Origin: an uncultured Clostridia bacterium
GTDB lineage: Bacteria > Bacillota > Clostridia > Oscillospirales > CAG-272
Direction of reading: 5' to 3'
Assembly: GCA_937893945.1 (NCBI GenBank)
Contig: CALCTA010000118.1
Location: forward strand, 1 to 24,485
DNA: 24,485 nt
A model generated the notes under the pieces. It was not told the DNA's origin. It worked only from the letters and a program-made list of their open reading frames with translations, and made no database searches. Position numbers and translations under genes: made by a program. Numbering within the stretch: position 1 is the first letter of the stretch; each line of letters begins with the position of its first letter. Positions 16,894 to 23,690 of this stretch are shown here, one piece after another.

Positions 16894-17112
16894 TCAGCTC
16901 TCGACCTCAGTCTGTGAATCAGACGGCGGCAGGGGCGGCTCGTTCTTGTGTTGCTCCTCGTTGTATCTCAGGTTAGTCGCGTGTATCCATATCAGTATAG
17001 CCGCGAGCAAGCATACGCCAAAGGCGATAAGATCGGTCTTATTATATTTTTTATTTTTTACTACAAGCCCCCGCTCGTTTGCGGTGGCACGGTTCGTTTC
17101 CTTTTCGGGCAT
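16894..17112 (-). CDS. Small single-helix membrane protein in the cdaR position
   Basis: A 72-residue protein starting MPEKETNR with a textbook AGGAGG seven bases before the ATG at 17112. An in-frame ATG nine codons upstream is less likely. It has a charged N-terminal region, one membrane helix at about residues 27-45 (around LIAFGVCLLAAILIWIHATN), and a short acidic, proline-rich tail. It follows cdaA by 23 nt. In most Firmicutes this place is held by cdaR, whose product has an N-terminal membrane helix of similar look followed by several extracellular YbbR domains. No YbbR sequence is present here. It could be a reduced CdaR, an unrelated cyclase partner, or neither. Real gene status is supported by the ribosome site and spacing. 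Confidence 0.72.
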   Translation of the reverse strand: MPEKETNRATANERGLVVKNKKYNKTDLIAFGVCLLAAILIWIHATNLRYNEEQHKNEPPLPPSDSQTEVES

Positions 17113-17135
17113 ATCTGACCTCCTTGCAAAATATA

Positions 17136-18083
17136 TCAAGGCTGATCCTGAGTGCTTCCATTTGTGCTGTCCGCACTCTCAGGCTTATTTTTCTTTGTGG
17201 GTGAAGCGGATTTACCAATCCTTGTAGCTCTGCCCCTCTGCTTTTTAGGCTTCTTCTCAACCGGAATGAGAATATCCTTAAGCGCGGCTCTGAGTGAGCT
17301 GTAAGTAAATCCGCGCTGAAGCTCACCGTCTCTTGAGAGCGAGATGTTTCCCGTCTCCTCGGAGACTACTACGACTATCGCGTCGGTAAGCTCGGTCGTT
17401 CCTATCGCGGCTCTGTGTCTTGTTCCAAGCTCACTGTCTATATCCACTCTTGAGGTCATAGGCAGAACGCACGCCGCAGTGTCTATTCTTCCGTCGCGGA
17501 TAATTACCGCGCCATCGTGCAGAGCCGTACCCTTATAGAATATAGAGCAAAGCATATCCGGAGAGATTACCGCGTCTATAACGCTTCCCGTGTGTTTATA
17601 ATCGGCAAGAGAATTCTTGCGCTCAATAACTATCAGCGCTCCGTGTCCCGCAAGAGAAAGCTTCTGCGCCGCGCGGGATACCGATTCGATCACGTAATGC
17701 GCACTGACGTTGTTCTTGTCGGTGTGATTGTGCTGGAAGTTGAACACCTTTACTCCACCGATCTTTTCAAGAGCGGCACGAAGCTCAGGCTGGAATATTA
17801 TCAACAGCGCGATAAGACCTAACTGTCTGAAATCTCCTACAACAAAATCCAGAGCCACCATCTCCATAGTTCCAACCAGGTACATTATCAGGAAGAAGAG
17901 TATAACTCCTATGATAAGCTTGGTTGATCTACGCTTCTGAGCGAAGCGGTAGAGGAAGAAAAATAGTCCTGCGAGGAGCAATATGTCTATCGCGTCCAAA
18001 AAGCCAAACGTACCAAACGGTCTTATAACATTATCAGCGATAAACGTCGTAAGGCTCGCCCAGACCTTAGCAAAAAATTCCAT
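17136..18083 (-). CDS. cdaA: Membrane diadenylate cyclase CdaA (DacA)
   Basis: Makes cyclic di-AMP from two ATP at the membrane; c-di-AMP controls potassium and osmotic balance and cell-wall homeostasis. The 315-residue protein has three N-terminal membrane helices (about 28-45, 55-72 and 86-97, after the RPFGTFGFLDAIDILLL start) and a DAC domain with ALHDGAVII (DGA at 190-192) and GTRHRAAIG (RHR at 222-224), so both catalytic motifs are intact. A 40-residue Lys/Ser-rich tail is longer than usual. The ATG at 18083 has GGAGG ten bases upstream; a longer frame starting 27 codons earlier would begin between promoter and ribosome site without support. It is the first gene after the promoter at 18166-18194. 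Confidence 0.96.
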   Translation of the reverse strand: MEFFAKVWASLTTFIADNVIRPFGTFGFLDAIDILLLAGLFFFLYRFAQKRRSTKLIIGVILFFLIMYLVGTMEMVALDFVVGDFRQLGLIALLIIFQPELRAALEKIGGVKVFNFQHNHTDKNNVSAHYVIESVSRAAQKLSLAGHGALIVIERKNSLADYKHTGSVIDAVISPDMLCSIFYKGTALHDGAVIIRDGRIDTAACVLPMTSRVDIDSELGTRHRAAIGTTELTDAIVVVVSEETGNISLSRDGELQRGFTYSSLRAALKDILIPVEKKPKKQRGRATRIGKSASPTKKNKPESADSTNGSTQDQP

Positions 18084-18165
18084 GTACTGTTTACCTCCAT
18101 CATAAACGTATTGCAGATCCGCCGTTTTCCGACAAATTGCGACACCAACCCATAATATCATCAAT

Positions 18166-18194
18166 ATTATAACATATATATTAAATTATTGCAA
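18166..18194 (-). promoter_or_regulatory. Sigma-A promoter of the cdaA-recJ-rel gene run
   Basis: Minus strand TTGCAA (18194-18189), 17-nt spacer, TATAAT (18171-18166), in an AT-rich stretch. Predicted leader to the cdaA ATG is about 75 nt. No other clear promoter was found between here and the uridine-kinase-like gene, so this may drive eight genes. Confidence 0.82.
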
Positions 18195-18287
18195 GAGAGT
18201 AAACGAAATTTTGTCCTCAAAATTAAGGTTTTTTAGCATATTTTCGAGCCTTTATACACTCACGATTTTGTCAAAGCGCAAAAATCA

Positions 18288-18317
18288 AGCACCTACGGCA
18301 ATATTGCCGCAGGTGCT
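18288..18317 (-). terminator. Intrinsic terminator after the nuclease gene
   Basis: Arms 18288-18300 and 18305-18317 pair with one mismatch (12 of 13 positions), with a 4-nt loop. On the minus strand the stem is followed by TGATTTTT. It lies 43 nt after the nuclease stop and before the cdaA promoter, so it separates the pncB and cdaA transcription units. Confidence 0.85.
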
Positions 18318-18359
18318 TTCTGTCTTTATGAAAATTTTGCATATCAGACCAAGCGCTTA

Positions 18360-19478
18360 TCAGTTCGTTCCCGCCTTACAAGCACCGCACTTTTGGTAGC
18401 CCTTAGCAAGTATATCCTCAAGAGTGCCGTTGTATTCCTGCTTGTTCTTGTCCGACATGGTAGATACACTTCCGCAGGTAGGTATATGAACCTTCTTGGA
18501 GCTTGTGTTGAGTATGTACTTCACTTCCGTGTTGTCATCGGGGGCGTCGGTGCTCTGGTTATTGTCGTTATTACCCGCATCCTCAGCCAGCCAGTTGTTT
18601 CCGGTAGCATAGTCGATAACTATACCCGGCTGAATATTGTAAGCGTAAACGTTGAAGCTTACACCCTCACCGTTATCCTCTACCGAATAAGCCTCCATAT
18701 GAACGCCGCGAGCGACAAGCTCGTTCTCGTAGAACATAGGAGTTACGCGATACATAACGTGATTTCCCGTTTCCTTCACGTAGTCGGCTATCATATTCTC
18801 GAACTCGACCATGCCGTCCCAGTTCATATATCTCGTGCCTGTAATAAGGTTCTTTCTGTTATCGTTCTCACCTGTCAGCTGGAAGCCGATGAGATGGCAA
18901 CGGTTATAAAGGCTACCGCCGCTTACTAAGTTTCCGTCGTACTGCTTCTGCACCCAACCCGTAGGCTTGATGTGTCCTATATCTCCTCTCGACTCGGTGG
19001 GCATGAGCTCCCTGCCAACGCAGGACATAACGTATCCGCATCTGCCAAGGCTGTCAAGCTCGCTAAAGAACTCGTACGCCTTAGTAGTGATCTCCTCAGA
19101 GGTAAAGGCAGGCTTATTTCCGTTGACCGCTACCCAAGGATTGCCCGAATAGTAAGGCAGTCCAAGCAGATCGCATATCGGATCCTTGTAGGGCGATGCA
19201 TCGGTGTTGTTGTCGTTATTGTTATTGTTATTGCCGTTATCGTCGGTGGACGCGTTACTATCCTCGGTAGGCTTCTCCGCACCCTGCGTACTATCTTCCT
19301 TATTTGCGGGATCGTCATTGGCATCGTTATCCGCATTGGGTTTTTCCGTAGCAATAGCATCGGGGCTCGGGAAAACCTGATCCTTTTGCGTTGACGAATA
19401 AGAATCGCATCCCGCAAAGGTAAGGCAAAGCGCCATAAGAAGCGCTAAGATAGCTATAAAGCTTTTAGTAAATTTCAT
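18360..19478 (-). CDS. Secreted lipoprotein DNA/RNA non-specific endonuclease
   Basis: A 372-residue predicted lipoprotein: a signal peptide ending FAGC with Cys24 as lipid-attachment site, then an Asn/Asp/Ser-rich linker to about residue 95 that includes a run of six Asn. The nuclease domain at about 96-300 belongs to the Endonuclea_NS_2/EndA-like group. YNRCHLIGFQLTG at 191-203 supplies the general-base His195 in the DRGH-equivalent position, and ENDNRKNLITGTRYMN supplies the metal-binding Asn. The last 55 residues form a separate small module with His331, Cys335, Cys364 and Cys367 (HIPTC and CGAC), a probable zinc site seen on other cell-surface proteins. It overlaps the preceding gene by 4 nt (ATGA). 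Likely role: extracellular nucleic-acid degradation, possibly for nutrients. Confidence 0.88.
   Translation of the reverse strand: MKFTKSFIAILALLMALCLTFAGCDSYSSTQKDQVFPSPDAIATEKPNADNDANDDPANKEDSTQGAEKPTEDSNASTDDNGNNNNNNDNNTDASPYKDPICDLLGLPYYSGNPWVAVNGNKPAFTSEEITTKAYEFFSELDSLGRCGYVMSCVGRELMPTESRGDIGHIKPTGWVQKQYDGNLVSGGSLYNRCHLIGFQLTGENDNRKNLITGTRYMNWDGMVEFENMIADYVKETGNHVMYRVTPMFYENELVARGVHMEAYSVEDNGEGVSFNVYAYNIQPGIVIDYATGNNWLAEDAGNNDNNQSTDAPDDNTEVKYILNTSSKKVHIPTCGSVSTMSDKNKQEYNGTLEDILAKGYQKCGACKAGTN
19203..19243. repeat. Low-complexity GTT/GTTATT tract
   Basis: Short imperfect trinucleotide/hexanucleotide tract on the plus strand, encoding the Asn-rich part of the nuclease linker on the minus strand. 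A run like this can change length by slippage, in multiples of three without breaking the frame. Confidence 0.6.
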
Positions 19479-19885
19479 CTTCTGTAGATCTCCTTTGTGA
19501 TTTTTTCGTGAGAGTAGCCTTCAAACTCCTCTACCGAGGCACATTCAAAGCCGAGCGCACTCAGATCGAGGTCAAAATAGGTGTCTGTCGGATATCTTCT
19601 GTTCCATTTGTAGATGGTTATCTCTTGGATACGCTCGGCATAGGGCGCGAGCGCGCGATCCTCAACGAAGCAGTATCCGTCGCCGTCGGCGATATCAAGA
19701 AAGCCCTCGTCGCAAACAAGCGAAGCGCCGCTTTCCTCAAAGAGCATCGCAGAATACGGAGAAGCAAATATCCTTCTGCCGTCTGCCGTCTTTACGACGT
19801 CGGCTATCAACACTCTGTCGCGGCTCTGTCGGCGGTGATTGAACATCATTCCGCCCTTGTCCTCAAGACAAACTATCACTCTCAT
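19475..19885 (-). CDS. Conserved protein of unknown function, 136 aa
   Basis: I do not recognise a characterised family. The protein is soluble-looking, with no signal peptide or membrane helix. It starts MRVIVCLEDKGGMMFNHRRQ, followed by SRDRVLIADVV and later IQEITIYKWNRRYPTDTYFD. Similar small clostridial proteins are, as far as I recall, sometimes labelled ribonuclease Z. The HxHxDH metallo-hydrolase motif of that enzyme is absent here, so I do not adopt that name. The gene overlaps pncB and the nuclease gene by 4 nt each, so all three should be translated together; a role linked to NAD salvage or nucleic-acid use is only a guess. Confidence 0.8.
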   Translation of the reverse strand: MRVIVCLEDKGGMMFNHRRQSRDRVLIADVVKTADGRRIFASPYSAMLFEESGASLVCDEGFLDIADGDGYCFVEDRALAPYAERIQEITIYKWNRRYPTDTYFDLDLSALGFECASVEEFEGYSHEKITKEIYRR

Positions 19886-21348
19886 ATTTTTCTGCTCTTC
19901 TCGTGTCTGTGCTTGTCAAGCATCTCCTGCTTGAGCTTCCAGAGCTTCTCAGAAAGGTCAACGTAGTAGTTATGAGGATTGCTGAAGCGACGAACCTCGT
20001 CCCACATTCCGTCTATCTCCTTAGCGCAATGCTCTCTGATCTCCTTGAGGGTGGGAAGCTCATATACGAGCTCACCCGAGCGGAATATCGGAACAAGCAA
20101 CTCTGTTGCGGTAAAGTCGGTAAGAGTCTTTCTCTTCCAGGTAGCCGCGGGATCGAAGATCTCAAGCGGCTTACTGTCGTCAACAGTCTCGTCATAAACG
20201 CAGATAAGATCTGCCTCTGCCTTACCCGTCTCGCGTCCGCGAAGTCTATATACCTTCTTGAAGTGAGGGGTGGTTATCTTGCCGACGTTCTCGCTTATCT
20301 TTATCTTCGGAATTACGTTTCCGTTCTCGTCCTCAACCGCACAAACCTTATATACTCCACCGAAAACGGGGTCGCTCTTGGCGGTGATAAGGCGCTCGCC
20401 AACACCGAATGAATCTATCTCCGCGCCCTGTCTGATAAGCTCGCGGATGATATACTCGTCCATAGAGTTGGAAACTACGATTCTGCACTCGGGAAGTCCC
20501 GCATCGTCAAGCATCTTACGGACCTTTTTAGTCAGATACGTAACGTCGCCCGAGTCTATTCTTACAGCACAGTTGCGGATACCGAGAGGGTGGAGCACCG
20601 TCTTGAATGCGCGGATAGCGTTAGGCACGCCGCTCTCAAGAACGTTGTAGGTATCAACGAGCAGAGTCGCGTTGTTAGGGTAAGTCTTACAGTAGGTCTC
20701 AAACGCCTCGTACTCGGTGTCAAAGAGCTGTACCCACGAGTGCGCCATAGTACCTACGGCAGGCACGCCGTAAGCCTCGTCTGCTATCGTGCAGGCGGTA
20801 GACCCACAGCCGCCGATGTACGCCGCTCTCGCTCCAAGCATAGCTGCGTCGGCTCCCTGAGCGCGACGAGATCCGAACTCGCTTACTGCTCTTCCCTTTG
20901 CCGCTCTCGTAATTCTCGACGCCTTGGTGGCGATGAGCGACTGGTGGTTTATCATCATAAGAACGTAGGTCTCGATGAACTGCGCCTCAACGATAGGCGC
21001 TCTGACTATCATAAGCGGCTCGCCGGGGAAAACCACCGTTCCCTCGGGGATCGCCCAGATGTCTCCGCTGAACTTAAAGGTGCGCAGATATTCAAGAAAT
21101 TCCTCAGAGAAGCATCCTCTGCCGCGAAGATACTCTATATCGCCCTCGTCAAAGTGAAGATCCTTGATGTACTCAACGATCTGCTCAAGTCCCGCAACTA
21201 TCGCGTAGCCTCCGTTGTCGGGATTGTCGCGATAGAAAACGTCAAAGTAAACTATCTTGTCCTTCATTCCGTTTGCGAAATATCCGTTGCCCATAGTAAG
21301 CTCGTAATAATCGCAAAGCATCGTAAGATTTCTCTTGATGTCCTTCAT
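19882..21348 (-). CDS. pncB: Nicotinate phosphoribosyltransferase
   Basis: Converts nicotinate and PRPP to nicotinate mononucleotide in NAD salvage. The 488-residue protein has the bacterial long-form pattern: MLCDYYELTMGNGYFANGM near the start and the phosphoribosyl-binding SEFGSRRAQGADAAMLGARA near 155-174. GTMAHSWVQ near 200 contains the catalytic-loop His. VRIDSGDVTYL and FGVGERLITAKSDPVFGGVYK come later. The ATG at 21348 has AAGGAG upstream. It is the first gene of a three-gene unit with a consensus promoter. Confidence 0.96.
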   Translation of the reverse strand: MKDIKRNLTMLCDYYELTMGNGYFANGMKDKIVYFDVFYRDNPDNGGYAIVAGLEQIVEYIKDLHFDEGDIEYLRGRGCFSEEFLEYLRTFKFSGDIWAIPEGTVVFPGEPLMIVRAPIVEAQFIETYVLMMINHQSLIATKASRITRAAKGRAVSEFGSRRAQGADAAMLGARAAYIGGCGSTACTIADEAYGVPAVGTMAHSWVQLFDTEYEAFETYCKTYPNNATLLVDTYNVLESGVPNAIRAFKTVLHPLGIRNCAVRIDSGDVTYLTKKVRKMLDDAGLPECRIVVSNSMDEYIIRELIRQGAEIDSFGVGERLITAKSDPVFGGVYKVCAVEDENGNVIPKIKISENVGKITTPHFKKVYRLRGRETGKAEADLICVYDETVDDSKPLEIFDPAATWKRKTLTDFTATELLVPIFRSGELVYELPTLKEIREHCAKEIDGMWDEVRRFSNPHNYYVDLSEKLWKLKQEMLDKHRHEKSRKI

Positions 21349-21420
21349 TTTTCTCCTTCTTTCGTACTTGTGGGCGCGCAGGAAACGCCACCCATTTTGA
21401 TAAGTAATATTATTAACTAT

Positions 21421-21449
21421 AGTATACCTCTTTTTACCGATTTTGTCAA
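21421..21449 (-). promoter_or_regulatory. Sigma-A promoter of pncB, with structured leader
   Basis: Minus strand TTGACA (21449-21444), 17-nt spacer, TATACT (21426-21421). The leader of about 65 nt contains a GC-rich hairpin (21394-21386 with 21378-21371, one bulged G, 7-nt loop) just before the ribosome site. No T tract follows it, so it is more likely to affect translation or stability than termination. Confidence 0.85.
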
Positions 21450-21566
21450 TGACCGAAGCAGATTTTTTGCCGTTTTATACGAAATAATCAAGTGTGCTTT
21501 CCATCAAAATAAAGCAGGCATCCGAGCAACTGTCTTAAAAGCCTATGCGCATTTAATATGTTTTTC

Positions 21567-21595
21567 TTGACATCCTCGTTTCTAAGCGGTATAAT
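21567..21595 (+). promoter_or_regulatory. Consensus sigma-A promoter of azlC-azlD
   Basis: TTGACA (21567-21572), 17-nt spacer, TATAAT (21590-21595): a perfect match to both hexamers. The predicted leader is only about 25 nt, leaving little room for a riboswitch. It is back-to-back with the pncB promoter, about 118 bp apart. Confidence 0.9.
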
Positions 21596-21626
21596 ATATT
21601 CAAATTTTCAAAAAGGAGGCGAGGGC

Positions 21627-22310
21627 GTGAAAAAGGTAATAAAGCAGGCGTTTTTGTCCACACTACCCGTAATGGCGGGATATATCGTTCTCGGCTTCGG
21701 ATTCGGCATTATTCTTAAGACTAACGGACACAGCATCCTTCTCGCCTTTGCAATGAGCTTTCTCATCTACGCGGGCTCGATGCAGTACGTCGCGCTTGAG
21801 CTTCTTTCAAGCGGCGCTTCGTATATCGTTATCGCGCTCACAACGCTTATGGTCAACGCGCGGCATCTTTTCTACGGCGTGTCTATGCTTGATCGCTACA
21901 AGGGCACGGGCGCGCGCAAGCCTTATCTCATCTTCGCACTGACCGACGAGACCTATTCTCTGCTCTGTTCGGATCTCCCCGAGCTTCCCGAGGGACGCCA
22001 AACCGATTACTTCTTTGCGGTCTCCCTGCTTGATCAAAGCTATTGGGTGCTTGGCTCGGTACTTGGCGCTCTCGTGGGTAGCGTACTGCATTTTAACACA
22101 GAGGGCATCGATTTTGCGCTCACTGCGCTATTTCTTACCGTATTTGTGGATCAATGGCGCTCGTCAAAAAAGCATTTCCCCGCGCTCGTCGGAGTTGGAG
22201 CCTCTCTGCTCTGCCTTATAGTCTTCGGCGCGGACTCCTTCCTTATCCCCGCTATGCTCGTCATAGCGCTCGTACTCTGTCTGTATAAGGAGGGCAAGAA
22301 AAATGCTTGA
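21627..22310 (+). CDS. azlC: AzlC family branched-chain amino acid exporter, large subunit
   Basis: Integral membrane protein that with AzlD exports branched-chain amino acids and toxic analogues such as azaleucine. The 227-residue product starts at GTG 21627 with GGAGG seven bases upstream. An in-frame ATG at 21558 lies upstream of the -10 box and cannot be used from this promoter. Family features are LPVMAGYIVLGFGFGIILK near the start, MSFLIYAGSMQYVALELL near 40-57, and LMVNARHLFYGVSMLDRY near 74-91, with further hydrophobic helices to the end. It overlaps azlD by 8 nt. Confidence 0.94.
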   Translation: MKKVIKQAFLSTLPVMAGYIVLGFGFGIILKTNGHSILLAFAMSFLIYAGSMQYVALELLSSGASYIVIALTTLMVNARHLFYGVSMLDRYKGTGARKPYLIFALTDETYSLLCSDLPELPEGRQTDYFFAVSLLDQSYWVLGSVLGALVGSVLHFNTEGIDFALTALFLTVFVDQWRSSKKHFPALVGVGASLLCLIVFGADSFLIPAMLVIALVLCLYKEGKKNA

Positions 22311-22632
22311 AAGCACTTACGTTTGGATATCCGTCGCGATAATCGCGCTGATTACCGCCGCACTCAGATTTCTGCCCTTCCTGCTTTTCGGCAACGGCAG
22401 AAAAACTCCGAGAATCATCGAGAAGCTCAGCTCGCTTCTTCCCTTTGCGATAATGGGAATGCTCGTAGTCTATTGCCTTAAAGGCGTTTCCTTTAGCTCA
22501 CTCGGCGGCTTTATGCCCGCGCTTATAGCCACCGCCGCCGTAATCGCGCTTCACGCGTGGCGCAAGAACACGCTGCTCAGCATCGCCTCGGGCACCGTGA
22601 TATATATGCTGCTCGTTCAGCTCGTTTTCTGA
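22303..22632 (+). CDS. azlD: AzlD family branched-chain amino acid exporter, small subunit
   Basis: Small partner of AzlC. The 109-residue protein has about four membrane helices and the family elements AALRFLPFLLFG near 19-30 and LSSLLPFAIMGMLVVYCLK near 42-60. The ATG at 22303 lies inside the end of azlC with AAGGAGGG upstream, so translation is coupled. No clear terminator follows it. Confidence 0.94.
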   Translation: MLESTYVWISVAIIALITAALRFLPFLLFGNGRKTPRIIEKLSSLLPFAIMGMLVVYCLKGVSFSSLGGFMPALIATAAVIALHAWRKNTLLSIASGTVIYMLLVQLVF

Positions 22633-22812
22633 TATTTCAGCGCAAAAATGACCTTATTTTTCCATACATATAAAAATTTCTGTGAAGCACAATAATAGCA
22701 GAGCAACGAAGACAGCGGTGAGCAGACGTCGCGCCGCCCGAAAACGAGGCTCAAGCTAAAAAAGAATTTTTCAGAATATTCTGCAGAATATGCAAAAATA
22801 AGGAGAATTATC
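22633..22812. other. Gap between azlD and the spore protein gene
   Basis: This 180-nt gap has an unusual GC-rich block at about 22700-22756 inside AT-rich flanks. A perfect 12-bp palindrome CAGAATATTCTG lies at 22772-22783, closely followed by a second CAGAATA. I could not find a convincing sigma-G/F promoter (CATnnTA-type -10 with a GnATA -35 about 18 nt upstream), although one must exist nearby if the spore protein is made. Confidence 0.4.
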
Positions 22813-23007
22813 ATGGCAAACAAGCAGGCAAAGCAGGCTCTTGAGCAGATCAAGATGCAGGCTGCAAATGAAGTTGGTGTAAACCTTAACAACAACGGTT
22901 ACAACGGTGATCTCACATCTCGTCAGGCTGGTTCTATAGGCGGTCAGATGGTTAAGAAGATGGTTGAGAGCTACGAGAATCAGGCAAAGGGCAACTCCGC
23001 AAAGTAA
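22813..23007 (+). CDS. Alpha/beta-type small acid-soluble spore protein
   Basis: Forespore protein that coats and protects DNA in the dormant spore. At 64 residues it has the normal size and the conserved DNA-binding block LTSRQAGSIGGQMVKKMVES near 34-53, preceded by ANEVGVNL and NGYNGDL. Family members normally have a Glu followed by a hydrophobic residue and Ala (KxEIA/KMEVA) where the germination protease GPR cuts; here residues 14-18 read KMQAA, so the Glu is replaced by Gln (codon CAG). The ribosome site AAGGAG is seven bases before the ATG. Codon use looks like that of a highly expressed gene. The 3' end is duplicated 683 bp downstream. Confidence 0.95.
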   Translation: MANKQAKQALEQIKMQAANEVGVNLNNNGYNGDLTSRQAGSIGGQMVKKMVESYENQAKGNSAK

Positions 23008-23015
23008 GCGTACGG
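22971..23015 (+). repeat. Direct repeat, copy A (3' end of spore protein gene)
   Basis: These 45 bases, the last 11 codons plus stop and eight bases after it (and one base of the preceding codon), are identical to 23654-23698. After a one-base indel, eight more bases match. Similarity then falls to roughly 70% over the next ~28 bases, up to the terminator stem. Confidence 0.95.
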
Positions 23016-23052
23016 ACTTTACGGCGCTCCACCTGAGCAAACAATCGTAAAA

Positions 23053-23082
23053 AAGAGCCACTCGCATTTGCGAGTGGCTCTT
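23053..23082. terminator. Bidirectional terminator between spore protein and lipoprotein genes
   Basis: Perfect inverted repeat (23053-23065 with 23070-23082) and a 4-nt loop. On the minus strand it is followed by a run of six T, making a strong terminator for the lipoprotein gene. On the plus strand GTAATTTATT follows, a weaker T-rich tail for the spore protein gene. Confidence 0.9.
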
Positions 23083-23087
23083 GTAAT

Positions 23088-23456
23088 TTATTCAACTTTA
23101 ATAAACACAGCGGTATCATCCGTTGCAGCCTTCCACACCAGTTTACCATCTTTTAATACAAAGGCTATATCAGCTTCACTAAGGTCTACATCGTTATAAG
23201 GGAAAACTATTGCGTAGCCCAGTTCCCACCTAATGCTCCACTCGCCTTCGTCGCTCAAGTTATTGTTAGAGTACGCCTTGAATGTACCGTCTTCATTAAC
23301 AACCAAGCAATCCCAACGCAAAGAGCGGGTATCATCATCGTGCTGCCAAGTTCCAACAATATCTTCTTCCGAAGGCTTGCTACAAGATGTCAAACAACAT
23401 GCAAACATTACCATTGTTAATGCAATTGCAATCAACCTAAAGAACAGTTTTTTCAT
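23088..23456 (-). CDS. Small lipoprotein of unknown function
   Basis: A 122-residue predicted lipoprotein: basic N-terminus MKKLFFR, hydrophobic core, lipobox LTSC with Cys25, then SKPSEEDIVGTWQHDD. The GTW element followed by VNEDGTFKAY resembles small secreted lipocalin-like proteins, but I cannot name the family and no function is implied. The ATG at 23456 has AGGAGG upstream, and a perfect consensus promoter lies at 23511-23539. It is the only minus-strand gene on this side of the window. By eye its codons favour A/T at third positions much more than the neighbours, and it is flanked by a duplicated piece of the spore protein gene. All of this suggests a recent arrival. Confidence 0.85.
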   Translation of the reverse strand: MKKLFFRLIAIALTMVMFACCLTSCSKPSEEDIVGTWQHDDDTRSLRWDCLVVNEDGTFKAYSNNNLSDEGEWSIRWELGYAIVFPYNDVDLSEADIAFVLKDGKLVWKAATDDTAVFIKVE

Positions 23457-23510
23457 TTGTGATCCTCCTACAAAAATAAATAAAGTTATTCCGTTTGGAA
23501 ATACATTTAA

Positions 23511-23539
23511 ATTATAACATTGTCTTGAATTTTTGTCAA
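23511..23539 (-). promoter_or_regulatory. Consensus sigma-A promoter of the lipoprotein gene
   Basis: Minus strand TTGACA (23539-23534), 17-nt spacer, TATAAT (23516-23511), a perfect match. The leader is about 50 nt. The rest of the gene-free stretch 23457-23848 holds AT-rich sequence without recognisable features (about 23540-23645), the spore-gene remnant, a terminator and the tyrS promoter. Confidence 0.88.
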
Positions 23540-23648
23540 TAACTTCTCAAAAAGAGTTGTATTCTGCTGAAATAAGTCTAAGAAAAGCAGAAACAATTGT
23601 GATATTGAAAATTCGGATTTCTCGTGAAATCAATCTTAAATAATGACC

Positions 23649-23690
23649 AGTATCTACGAGAATCAGGCAAAGGGCAACTCCGCAAAGTAA
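23649..23690 (+). pseudogene. 3' remnant of a small acid-soluble spore protein gene
   Basis: The frame encodes SIYENQAKGNSAK and a stop. Eleven codons from 23655 and the stop are identical in DNA to the end of the intact gene, but nothing upstream resembles the rest of that gene. An ATG at 23643 would give a 15-residue peptide, but there is no ribosome site. It is best read as a displaced or truncated gene end. Confidence 0.8.

Noticed and set aside
19475..19885. Ribonuclease Z label for the 136-residue protein
   Set aside because: The HxHxDH metal-binding motif and the beta-lactamase fold length are missing.
21371..21394. Riboswitch or terminator in the pncB leader
   Set aside because: A hairpin is present but it has no T tract, and the leader is too short and does not match a known NAD-related riboswitch that I can recognise.
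22682..22759. Arg-rich 25-residue GTG frame before the spore protein gene
   Set aside because: No ribosome-binding site, a start inside an AT-rich gap, and no sign of conservation; the Arg richness simply follows from the GC-rich block.
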